A stretch of 64,000 bases of DNA from Coprinus comatus. Its lineage: Eukaryota; Basidiomycota; Agaricomycetes; Agaricales; Agaricaceae. The DNA is taken from NCBI GenBank assembly GCA_034638255.1, contig JAWPGT010000001.1, forward strand, positions 186,001 to 250,000, written 5' to 3'. The stretch's first letter is position 1. Each line of letters begins with the position of its first letter. The position numbers and the translations under genes are program-made. The notes beneath the pieces were generated by a model that ran no database searches, was not told the origin of the DNA, and saw only the letters and a list, made by a program, of their open reading frames with translations. Shown in pieces: positions 50,626 through 64,000 of the stretch.

Positions 50626-52545
50626 CTACACATGCGTATCTTTGACTAGGACAGCAATGCGTAATCTTTGCATTTTCCGATTAGCCGCCGACGAATGGAT
50701 GTTCATTCCACCATGGAAGGCGTTTGATGCATCAGTCCAAGCATCTTGGTCTTCACCAATGCACGAACTTTTGAGGCGATACTGACCAAGAAGTTTGACT
50801 CCACCAGGCTATAGTAACCATTAGATATAGATAGAACAATTTGTGGAGACAAAAACATACATGTTCGGTCAGGTAGGAAGTTGCATCAACAATGTAACCG
50901 TCAATTAAAAGCAACCAGAGATGTGTTGCATTACCGCATAGATATTCTTCCAGTTTTTGTTTTGTCCAAATGGGAACCGCGGTTTCTTGTGCTTTTAAAT
51001 GCAAACCTTGGTCTTTGAGTCGCATATACTCCAACCCGTCGTTGATATCTTCCTCTTTTGCTCGGCGAAGTTTGGTAGCAAGACCAAGATATTTCAAGAG
51101 AAGAATGACCCATTTTGATGGATCCCAGTCAATAGCAGAGGGCCCAGATCTATAATCGTGGGGAAACGCATGCTGGTTCGAAATCATCAGCATGACATTT
51201 CCAGTGGTTGTTGGTATCAACTGACGTGCTTAATTACGTTTAGAGAAATTTTAGCATATAGCGTCCATGCTCACTTACAAAATTATGATTGCCTTCACCA
51301 CAGGTCAAAAGAGCGAGAATCTGGCATACAAAGACAAAGACTCAGCGCTCAGCAATGACCGGTAGCACAGGAGTACATAGTAGCCGCACGAGATTTCCTC
51401 GAGATGTATTTGCATCGGAATATGGTTGGAGACCCTTCCAGTGCGCAAGGCTAAACATATACTTTTATTAGCCTTGACGACAGCAAGAAATAAAACAGTC
51501 CCATACGAGTTGATCAAGAAAGTGCAATGCCAGACTGTTAATGTAGCGACATTAACGTAGTTCTATAAATGTTTGATAAGTTGGACGGACACACCAAGAA
51601 CTCGAGCAACTAGCCCTCCCCAGAGAAAACCTCCTACAATATCATTCCAGAAATATGCTATTACCGACGGAACGACGAAGCCAGATAAAACGGCCAATAA
51701 ATCTGAATTTGGCCTCAATCATCTGCATCGAACTAAATTCTGTCTGACTAACGGTAGTATTTGTGTTGTATGCGGACGACTAAAATAATGCGTGCAGTCA
51801 AGATGGTTGGAAATGTGTTGAATACACTGACCAGGATCAGCATCTAAATCATTTGATTGTATTAAATTGAGTTTTCCGTATGTCGGTTTGAAGAATATCC
51901 ATCCAACATGGGAGAAAACTAAACCACGCGTTGCTGAGTAGCTGGACCGCTTGGCATTAGCCACAGTAAAAAGTAATCGAAGGATATACACACGGATCAT
52001 GAACAGGGTCATCCGTAAACCTCTATTTAATGTCATCAACTGTCCTAGTATAAGTCGAGTGTAATAAAGAGATTCATACATGATGGAGTCTGTGTCGCAG
52101 ACACCTTGGTTAAAGTGAGAGTGAGAGAAATAGTGATTTTTGTACCCATTTGTGTTGTACATACCACCACTTACAATGGAAGAATGAGTATGTAGCTTTA
52201 CTCGATAAGCCGGACTCACACGTATTGATCCCTGATGCGCAGATGTTCCTAACGCCGCCAGAACAATTCGAAGCCCCAGGCAAGCCCTGAACGATTTGTG
52301 GGAATAAAGGCGATGATAACCTATGGTAATACTGGGGTGGTAGGTGTTATTCAAGAAGATATGAGAAGACATTACCAAGCTCACCCGAAACATGCTAACT
52401 GCCATGAGACAAGTGTCAAGCAAATAGTAGGGAAGGGGAGAGTATATAGGGGTTTGTAGTATATGCCAACAAGTGCTGCGATATGGGTGCCCAGGAAGAA
52501 GGAGATATTTGACCACCAAATTCTTGGCTGAGCAGAAGTGCTCAT
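50626..52545 (-). CDS. OLE1: Delta9 acyl-CoA desaturase with C-terminal cytochrome b5 domain
   Basis: This ER enzyme makes oleic and palmitoleic acids. From the start at 52545 (MSTSAQPRIWWSNISFFLG) come GYHRLYSHKSF (His box 1), SIRWWCLRHRLHHRFTDDPV (box 2), SHVGWIFFKPTYGKL, GLQPYSDANTSRGN, GEGNHNFHHAFPHDYRSG (box 3), then a b5 domain with EHPGGVKLLGQY and HGGMNIHSSAANRKM, ending at 50626. The exon map is extreme: boxes 2 and 3 are correct only if tiny exons are spliced in, namely 52165-52169 (5 nt), 52080-52104 (25 nt), 51994-52022 (29 nt) and 51226-51228 (3 nt, one His of box 3). Introns on either side are 50-60 nt, the local norm. No frameshift is needed anywhere. Confidence 0.93.
51226..51228 (-). 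other. OLE1: 3-nt microexon of OLE1 encoding His of histidine box 3
   Basis: On the minus strand, AG-CAC-GTCAGT is read as acceptor, one codon, donor. The flanking introns are 51229-51278 (50 nt, GTAAGT...AG) and 51173-51225 (53 nt, GTCAGT...CAG). Joining gives HNF-H-HAF instead of the incomplete HNFHAF. Confidence 0.75.
52165..52169 (-). other. OLE1: 5-nt microexon (TGGTG) of OLE1 before histidine box 2
   Basis: The bases lie between intron 52170-52219 (GTGAGT...AAG) and intron 52105-52164 (GTATGT...AAG). Inclusion gives SIR-WW-CLRHRLHH, matching the usual desaturase text; skipping it would shift the frame. Confidence 0.8.
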
Positions 52546-52693
52546 CGTTGCCAGTTGGTGGGTGTGAAGGGAAAGAAAAGAGATGGGGAATCCATCGAAT
52601 TTTAAACCACACAATTAATAGAAGCCGACGAACGAACATTCCGTAATAGTCAAGAAGAACTCCCAATGTGGCACATCAGAAACCTTTACAAAC

Positions 52694-53846
52694 TTAGTTT
52701 GCGTACGGATACAAGTCCCCCATGACGGCGTCCGCAATCCTTCGCACATCCTTCACTTTTTCGGTCTGTGTTCGCCAGATACCCCAATCACTCTCCCCTC
52801 CGAGCCCCATACCCATATTCGGCCTTCGGAATACCATGCTGTTGGAAGTCCAACGGCCACCACTTAGATGAATTTCACGCAGTCCATAGGGCACAAGTCT
52901 TTCCAAAATCATCGGAGCCGTCTTAGCATTAATACCAGAGCCTGCTAGGATACTCGGGCCCCATGTTTCAGGTCCAATGGATGCCTTCTGAAGACGGAGT
53001 AAAGATTCAATCATAGGAAATGATTTGATGATGGTAGTCTCTTGACCACTACATCGAAACCGTTTATCAGCCAAATTGTGCGATAATAATCGATGCTATC
53101 CGACCTTGTTAGAATGCGCGATATTCCCCCAATTTCCCGAATATCATGAAAAGCTAAACGCATAAATAAGGGTGAAGGAGCTGCTTGAAGGAGATCTTAC
53201 CTTCTTCCCCGTTTGCTGTCATGTCAAATGCTCTATGGAAACATACTGATGAATGCATGTCAGGAGCAGGAGATGACATTGGTTGAATCACAAGTTATTC
53301 ACCTTCCAAAGGTAGAATTTCGTCAACAAGTCTGTTATACTTGGTCAAAACGTAGCCAGAATCTGGAAAATGTTGCTGACCTCTGCATTCGCTCAATATC
53401 GATGCGCCCTTCTTCTGTTAGTACACCTACGACAAATCCACGAACCCCTTGGTTCTTAAAGGCACGAATGTCCTCAAGCATAACTTCTATCTCATAGTCA
53501 GAATACAGAAAATCTCCCACTCGGGGGCGGATCATAACCTGGGTTATTTTGTTTTAGTGCGAGTACTCGCCGATCCGTCTGTGCTAATGGATCCTACCAT
53601 GATTGGTATTTCTCTCACAGCCTGTTTGACCATTTGTAAGAGTCCGAAACTTGGTGTCGTACCACCCCCTGCCCCCAATTGGCACATAGCTCTAGACGAT
53701 CTGCACCTCCTTGAACTGCGCTAGGGACAGTGAAAAGAGTCTAATCAATTGTTCATGTCCGATAACTAGATTCCCAAGTCCACCTACTTGATGGCAGACT
53801 CGACTGAGTCAACACAAACTTCAATCAGGATCTTCTGCGTGGACAT
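52694..53846 (-). CDS. cutC: CutC-family protein
   Basis: CutC proteins are TIM-barrel proteins linked in bacteria to copper handling; their biochemical role in fungi is unclear. The spliced product begins MSTQKILIEVCVDSVESAIK, then GGADRLELCANWGQGGGTTP, VMIRPRVGDFLYSDYEIEVM, GFVVGVLTEEGRIDIERM, VCFHRAFDMTANGEE, RILTSGQETTII, ILAGSGINAKTAPMILE and REIHLSGGRW, all in CutC order. Five introns are short; exons such as that coding LVDEILPLE are about 30 nt. The stop is 52694-52696 after DLYPYAN. The start at 53846 is divergent from NXT1 with about 220 bp between. The reading frame is intact. Confidence 0.93.
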
Positions 53847-54067
53847 TGTTAGACGAAAGGGAAAGGCCAGTCAAATGAGTTTGTTTTTGATGTTCCCGGC
53901 GCCGTTGGCTTGTCATATGTACATCTCTTTCAAGGAAAAATGCTTAGCACAAGCCTAACCTCGGCATATTTCCGAGAGAACTCCTGCTGACGATCACGTG
54001 CGCTTCCGTTTTTGTATAAGGTCGATGACGTCCATCAACGTAGTAACACAGTGCTGTTAATATTTGC

Positions 54068-54679
54068 AATGACTACAGCTCCAACCAATCCACCAACCAA
54101 GACAACATCTACACCCCCTTTCACACGACAAGAGTAAGTTTTTGCTATTAATTATCCGAGTTGGATACAAATAGTCGTTTGCAGCATAGAACTCTCAACC
54201 CGTGCTGTGGATCTATTCACCCGTTTATACTATACAGCATATGACTCGGACAAGAGACGAGCTGAGCTTCCCAAGTTCTATCGACCTACATCTTCAATAG
54301 TGTGGAATGGGAAACCATTACAAGGCGTAGATGGCTTAATGGAACTGATTGGCGAGATGCCCAAGACCAAGCATGAGGTGCAGTCATTTGATTGTCACCC
54401 CATTCCTGGCACGTATACTTTCCTTGGCTTGATCCAGCTTCTGATTGTGTCTTTGCAGGAACTAGTCCACCTTCACTTCTTGTAACGGTATCAGGAAACG
54501 TCACCCACGGACGTGGTCCAGCCGGAAACCCACCCAAAACCCACTCAAAAAATATTGAAGGACACCCTCGTGTTTTCTCCCAGACATTCTTGCTCGTTCC
54601 CGACTCTGGCGCTTCGAAGGTGGTTGGAGAAGTAGCAAAATACTATGTCAAATCAGATTCAATACGGTTTGTCGGATAA
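54068..54679 (+). CDS. NXT1: NTF2-related mRNA export cofactor (Nxt1/p15-like)
   Basis: This small NTF2-fold protein pairs with the NXF1/Mex67-type mRNA export receptor at nuclear pores. After a Thr/Pro-rich start (MTTAPTNPPTKTT) come STRAVDLFTRLYYTAYD, ELPKFYRPTSSIVWNGKPLQ, GVDGLMELIGEMPKTKHEVQ, SFDCHPIPG, SPPSLLVTVSGNVTHGR, RVFSQTFLLVPDS and IRFVG, in the Nxt1 order. The second intron (54409-54458, 50 nt) needs a GC donor (GCACGT) to keep the frame, joining IPG to TSPPSLL. The insertion around NPPKTHSKNIEGHP is longer than in animal p15. Stop is 54677-54679. Convergent with PRP22. Confidence 0.85.
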
Positions 54680-54831
54680 ATCGGGGGATAACCAATAGCC
54701 AAGCTAAAGCTAAGGCCGCCAGAAGTGACTATGTTCTTGGGAGTTACGCATGTTGTAATCATTATTATTGTGACATTGTATAGGGAAGAAAAATATCCCG
54801 ATCGTTGTACTAGGATGTACTTGGTTGTATT

Positions 54832-58696
<3,865 letters not shown>

Positions 58697-58827
58697 GATT
58701 TGGTTGGAGAGTAAGTTGGTGTGCAATGCGAGTACCGAGCCATGAATCAATATTACATAATACATGTGGCTGTACACACCTTCCCTCGAATAGCCAAAAG
58801 TTTTCAACATCTCTTAAAGACATTATC

Positions 58828-61800
58828 ATGCCTCCAAAGATAAAGAGAGGAATAGTCAAGTCTGGAAATGCAGGAAACTCATCTAAGGCGTCCAAAACCA
58901 CAGATACCCCTCCTTCTGGAACAAATCAAGATAATGAAAAGCCATTATTTCCTGAAGGGTCAAAATATCCGGCGAGTCTTTTACACGAGAGGTATGGACT
59001 AACATCATAAACTACTGGGAAGGAAACACCATTTAAGGGTTAACAGATGCCTCAAAGAAGGCTGGGATAAGCCTCAGATTGATACTGTACGCCTATTATT
59101 TGATGGGAAGTGACCAATTTCACCTATCACCTCTTGCAGTTCAAACACGCGAGCGATGGATGGTCTTTTGCGGTCACATTATCAAGATTCAACAAGAGAA
59201 AATCAGAAAGAGAATTTGTCAGATTCACACCTCATCCGCAATATTATCGTGCATCCGCTGTGGAGGCTCGTCACTGGGGTGCCACTTATGCCTTATATCG
59301 TGTTCGTGCTAGATTCTCCCCATACAGTCACTTTCCTCAAGTGTATCATGTCATAGTTTTCAAATGGACTACCATTACACCTCATGCTGCCAAAAGGCCC
59401 ACGAGACTACTGGAAAGAACTGGAAATAGCACATAAAGCTGCTCCAGACCATCAACAGTGGATGTATGCTGCCGATCCCTTTGCCGCTGCTCAACAAGTA
59501 AAGGACCGTCAAGTCAAGGTAGCGGCGAAAGGTGATGATACCACTTCACAGGCTAAACAAAATCATGTGTCCGGTCCCTATACGCACTGTCCTGAGGTCA
59601 AGATGGCAACAACACTGAGAGAAGAAGTAGAAAGTGCAATCTCAGAGGTAAGCCTAAACTAACCACCTCTATATGTAGTTGATAGACTTAAACACGGTAG
59701 GGTTTCCGACTTTATTCTACTGATGATGCTTCAGCCCTGACCGAAGACGTACTTGACGTGGTGTCAAGACAACTAGAAATTATGGGCTTTCAGCGGTCTC
59801 AGATTCAAAAGACAAAGCTGTTCCTTTCGCAACCGTCGCCTTTGTTGAGCAAATTCTTGGAATCCTTAGCACCACTAGAAGCAGCAATAGAGCACCTTCT
59901 CCTCAACACTCCCGAATGTGATTTACCTTCACGATTCATGCCGGAAAATAACACTTCCAATCCTTTCATTTCTTCCGCCCATGCTGGAACTAGTAGTGTG
60001 AAGAAAAGATGGGTTGAATCTAGAGCAGTCAAGGAAGCTGGATGGCCAATTCACGTTGTGCAGGAGTTCACCGCCAACACGGCGCTTCTTGACAATTGGC
60101 CTCAACTCATTGCAAACCTTGGAAAGAGGCTGTTAGGTTTTCAGAATCTTGTCGAAGAATCTATTACTACACCATTGGAGTTCGACGAGGAAGAAATACT
60201 GGCTTTGGGTGCCGAGTTGAAGGAGCCTGGGGAGTACATACTGCCATCATTCACGGCACCCTTGGTTGTGCACATTCTCTTTGATCATGCACAATACTTA
60301 CCCCGCCGAGATTGTATTCCTATCTTCATATCATCAAATACCATCTCATCATACGTCCGTCTGCATATCTTATCGCGTATCCTATCCGCCTTCTATCACA
60401 CTTCAACATTCGACGAGCCTGTGGACTCATTCGGCATTACCATTATGAGGATTGTTGATGAAGAGTGGGCACTTATTGAAGACAACGGTCCACCAGACAT
60501 GGCATCTGTGATGATCCACTTGTTTCCGAGATCTAAGGAACAGTCGGACAATACCCGGAACGATCTTCAGGTGAAGAAGACAGAAAACAAACTCACAAAA
60601 CATCATCGGTCTACAAATGCAAGGTCCCCTTTCATTAAGCAGAACGTCAAGGTTCGTCCACCAGTACTATGAACTTGATTGCCATTCAAGGTATTATAGA
60701 TATCAACTGCCATAATCAACACCCGGAATAAATTACCAGCACATCAAATGAGGAGTGAATTTCTTAGCACTCTCCAGACAAATCGAGTAATTGTTGTCGT
60801 GGGTGAAACTGGTAAACAATCCTTACTACTATTTCGTACCCTTATTAACATACACTCAAGGTAGCGGTAAAACGACCCAATGTCAGATCATCTCTCATAT
60901 CCATATCCATGTGCTCAAAACTGAATCTACTAGTACCTCAATATATCTTGGAGTCATTCGAAGAAACAGAATGCGGAGATCCATACATCATCATCACCCA
61001 GCCTCGGCGAATTTCTGCCATTTCTGTTGCTAAACGTGTCTCAGAGGAGCGAGGCAACGATGGGACTGTTAGTTATGCAGTGAGAGGCCAAAGTAATCAA
61101 GGCAGCAATACACGACTCCTATTCTGCACTACCGGAATTGTCCTTAGGCGCTTGGGCAATGGTGACAAACTGAATGATGTCACCCATGTGGTTGTTGATG
61201 AAGTATAAATCTCTTGGGGTTTTCTCACTCTGAGGGTTGACCTCTCGCATTTCAGGTACATGAAAGATCTCTCGATGGCGATTTCCTACTACTTGCCCTA
61301 AAACAACTGCTTGTGACGCATCCAAGGCTGAAAGTCGTTTTGATGTCTGCTACAATCAACTACGAGGTATTCGCACAATACTTTAGGGGGGCACCTGTGT
61401 TATCGATCTCTGGAAGAACTTACCCAGTTACTGATAAGTATGATTGATGGATTGTTCAGTTGTGATGTACTTATATCTTCTTAGATATCTCGAAGACATT
61501 ATTCCCGATATTGACTATTCCCCTGTCTCTCTTGAACGACACCAGGGTGTGTCAGGTTCAAAAGTAGAGAAGTTGCGGCAGAGGTATGGAAACCAACTCA
61601 CTGACAAGACACTGCTATCATTGGATGCTATAGAGACATCCAAGTGCCTCGACTACCAGGTTCGTAAAAACGTCTTGATAATTATCTAATTGATTGGATA
61701 TCTGATAGCTCTTTCGATAGTTAATTGGAAAGTTGATTACCCATATCATAAAAAATCAACAACGCGCAGGAATCCTGATATTCTTGCCTGGAGTTAATGA

Positions 61801-63692
61801 AATACGACAATGCATTGAAACTATGAAGTCTCGATTGGATCTCAGTCTTGCAGACGTACTACCTCTACATGCAAATTTACCTATCGAAGAACAAAATCGT
61901 GTGTTCGAGAAAACATCAAAGTGGAAGATCATTGCTTCCACTAATGTCGCCGAAGTATGTCTTTCTTGACATTGCTTTGCATTCACGTGATTAATATTAA
62001 ATTTCATTAGACTTTAATTACCATTGATGATATCGTCTATGTCATCGATTCGGGAAGAGTTAAAGAAACGCGATATGTTGCTGAATCTGATCTGACACTC
62101 CTTGAAGAAGTTCTGGTAACACGTGCTGCTGCGAAGCAACGACGAGGTCGCGCAGGTCGTGTACAACCTGGCGTCTGCTATAAAATTTATTCTAAAAGAG
62201 CGGAAACTCTTATGGCAGAATTTCCTCAGCCTGAAATTCTACGTGTCCCTCTCGAGCAAGTGTCTTTGACCGCTAAAATGATGGATGAAGGACACGATGT
62301 CAAGGCCCTACTCCGCGAGGTGATTGACCCTCCAGATTCAAACACCGTCGATCGCGCATGGCAGTCCTTACAAGATCTTGGAGCCATTGATTTGCAAGAT
62401 GGACTGACACCTCTAGGAAGACATATGGTATACTTAAAACTCATACATACATATGATCTTGCTATCTATTAACCTATATTCTATAGGCCTTGTTGCCTCT
62501 GGACGTACGACTCGCAAAGGTTTGTGTTGTATAAGTGGCCAAGGATTTGCATTATTGAGGAAGCTCGCACAGATGCTCATACTAGGGACTGTATTTCATT
62601 GCCTAGACCCAATTTTAACTATTTCCGCGCTTCTGTCTTCGAAACCACTTTTCTTGAGTCCAATGGAGCAAAAAGGCGAAGCAGCCCGGTTTGCCCTTTT
62701 ATTCCAGAAATGTGCTCATGTTGAAATTTTCCTAGGTCCAGGGCAAAATTCTTCGCGGGGAATAGTGATCTCATCACAGATCTAGAAGCATTCAATCAGT
62801 GTCGTAAACTAAAGAAAGAAAAAAAGGTGATCCTGGCAACATTCTGCAAAGAGGTCAGATATTCGTTTTAATCTAGGCAAACCTCCTCATGTGTTGCTTC
62901 AGAATTTCATATCTGCCACTACATTACAAGAGATCTTCACTTTGCGTCGCGAATACTGCATCGTTCTAGAAGAAAGGGGATTCCTTCCTCTTCGTTGCGA
63001 TATGTTGGACCCGACCATGAACATGAACAGTGGAAATCAGAATCTACTAAAAGGTATTATCCTTGGGGGTCTTTGGCCTCGTGTGGCCCGTGTACATCTT
63101 CCAAAATCGGCCATCAAATTTGATAAAATCCAAGCTGGAACTATCCAGCGTGACAATTCTGCAAAAGAATTCAAGATATACGACCTGAGGGAAGGGCCAG
63201 TGTTCATACATCCAGGGAGTGTTTTGTTTGATTGCAGCAGTTGGAGGTCTCCATTCCTAGCGTATTTCAACAAATACCAGAGTTCTAAGGTTTTCTTGAG
63301 GGATGCCACCGAGGTAACAAAATGTAAGAATCAAGTGAGCTAATTGGACTGATCACATTTTCAGATGCCCATGTACGCACTGCTACTTTTCGGCGGATGC
63401 ATCACTGTCGATCACATTAAGGGTGGGATAACTATTGGAAGTAAGGAAGTATATGTGAGGATGAAAGCCGTGCCGCGCATCGGAGTACTTGTCAACCAGT
63501 TACGGTGGGTTTTTTGTTTAAATGTAATACACTATGCACATTGCTAGTGAACTGACGCTTTTTTTTAGCCAATTATTGGACCTACTCCTGATCCACTGCA
63601 TCGAAGATGGGTCTAGTTTACAGGCAACTCAAACCCACCCTGTTATACAAGCTATGCTTAGTGTTCTCATCGGGGATGGAATGACCCAATGA
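58828..63692 (+). CDS. DExH-box RNA helicase of the Dhx57/YLR419W type with UBA-RWD region
   Basis: Start MPPKIKRGIVKSGNAGNSSK leads, across small exons, to HERCLKEGWDKPQIDT, ARHWGATYALYRFSNGLPLH, LPKGPRDYWKELEIAHKAAP and WMYAADPFA, a fungal N-terminal signature of this family. A UBA-like helix (RQLEIMGFQRSQIQKTK) and an RWD-like domain follow. The helicase core has [55 protein letters not shown] (DEVH), LMSATINYEVFAQYF, GILIFLPGVNEIRQC, NVAETLITIDDIVYVID and RAAAKQRRGRAGRVQPGVCY, then HA2 and OB folds. Splicing was followed exon by exon from start to stop (63690-63692) without any break in frame. Role in RNA metabolism is inferred; the yeast member is poorly characterised. Confidence 0.92.
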
Positions 63693-64000
63693 TAAACGAG
63701 AAGAGATGAATACTATGTATATGTGCAAGGTGTATGTGCGGGATGCAGGTGCATTGGATGGTGGTTGATATTATAAATTACACGCCTCACACTGGGCTTT
63801 GGAGATTTTTCCACTTGTCTTAGAGTGTCATCTGGACTGTGCTCCCCGGCGAGGTTCTCGGTGGGATCTCCTATTTTTTGTATTCATGTTGTCCCTTTCT
63901 GCTTCTCCGCTCAAGAGAGGTGTTGTTGGCTTCAGTGAAGGAAACACCCAAAGCAAGGAAAGAACTATGACACTCTGGAATGAATTAACGATTGTCAGGT
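63693..64000. other. 3' flank of the DExH helicase to window end
   Basis: 308 bp after the stop; no coding pattern, RNA gene or repeat was recognised before the sequence ends. Confidence 0.5.

Overview
This is nuclear DNA from a filamentous basidiomycete fungus, most likely an Agaricomycete. The basis is gene content (fungal UCS myosin chaperone, Gcd10/Trm6, Brh2-type BRCA2, fungal exo-beta-1,3-glucanases, Isc1, a Delta9 desaturase fused to cytochrome b5), dense tiling on both strands, and very many short GT-AG introns of about 41-60 nt, some cut around exons of 3-33 nt. I see no transposon, rRNA or CRISPR array. The species cannot be named from the sequence alone.

Layout. 1-9.6 kb: the 5' part of a class I myosin, its presumed folding partner the UCS chaperone, tRNA m1A58 methyltransferase subunit Trm6, and a membrane-anchored PXA-RGS-PX sorting nexin. 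9.7-17.9 kb: an Oac1-like mitochondrial carrier, two tandem exo-beta-1,3-glucanases and UDP-GlcNAc pyrophosphorylase, giving a small cell-wall neighbourhood. 18.1-25.8 kb: a taxilin-like coiled-coil protein with a SUMO-like domain inside it, a BRCA2/Brh2 homologue and mitochondrial processing peptidase alpha. 25.9-39.7 kb: an intron-containing tRNA-Cys, alkaline ceramidase, mitochondrial EF-Ts, Naf1, a secreted RNase T2, a small ACT-domain protein, a Sas4-like chromatin protein, an unrecognised protein with a mitochondrial-like N-terminus and the Pfa4 palmitoyltransferase. 39.7-54.7 kb: a CCCH/coiled-coil protein whose start codon overlaps that of Isc1, an HSL-type hydrolase, methionine aminopeptidase 2, a tandem-bromodomain Rsc4-like protein, the Delta9 desaturase, CutC and Nxt1. 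54.8-63.7 kb: two head-to-head DEAH/DEVH RNA helicases, Prp22 and a Dhx57/YLR419W-like protein.

Most genes are housekeeping and do not form one pathway. Local functional pairs are myosin I with its chaperone, the two glucanases with the chitin-precursor enzyme, and Isc1 plus ceramidase (ceramide production and hydrolysis, about 15 kb apart). Many neighbours are divergent with under 150 bp between start codons.

The most notable observations are: (i) a 3-nt exon supplying a histidine of the third histidine box of the desaturase, plus a 5-nt exon in the same gene; (ii) a SUMO-like domain built into a taxilin-type coiled coil; (iii) two divergent genes whose ATGs overlap by 2 bp; and (iv) six apparent one-base losses, all at homopolymers and all between 22.8 and 39.2 kb, which look more like consensus errors than true pseudogenes.
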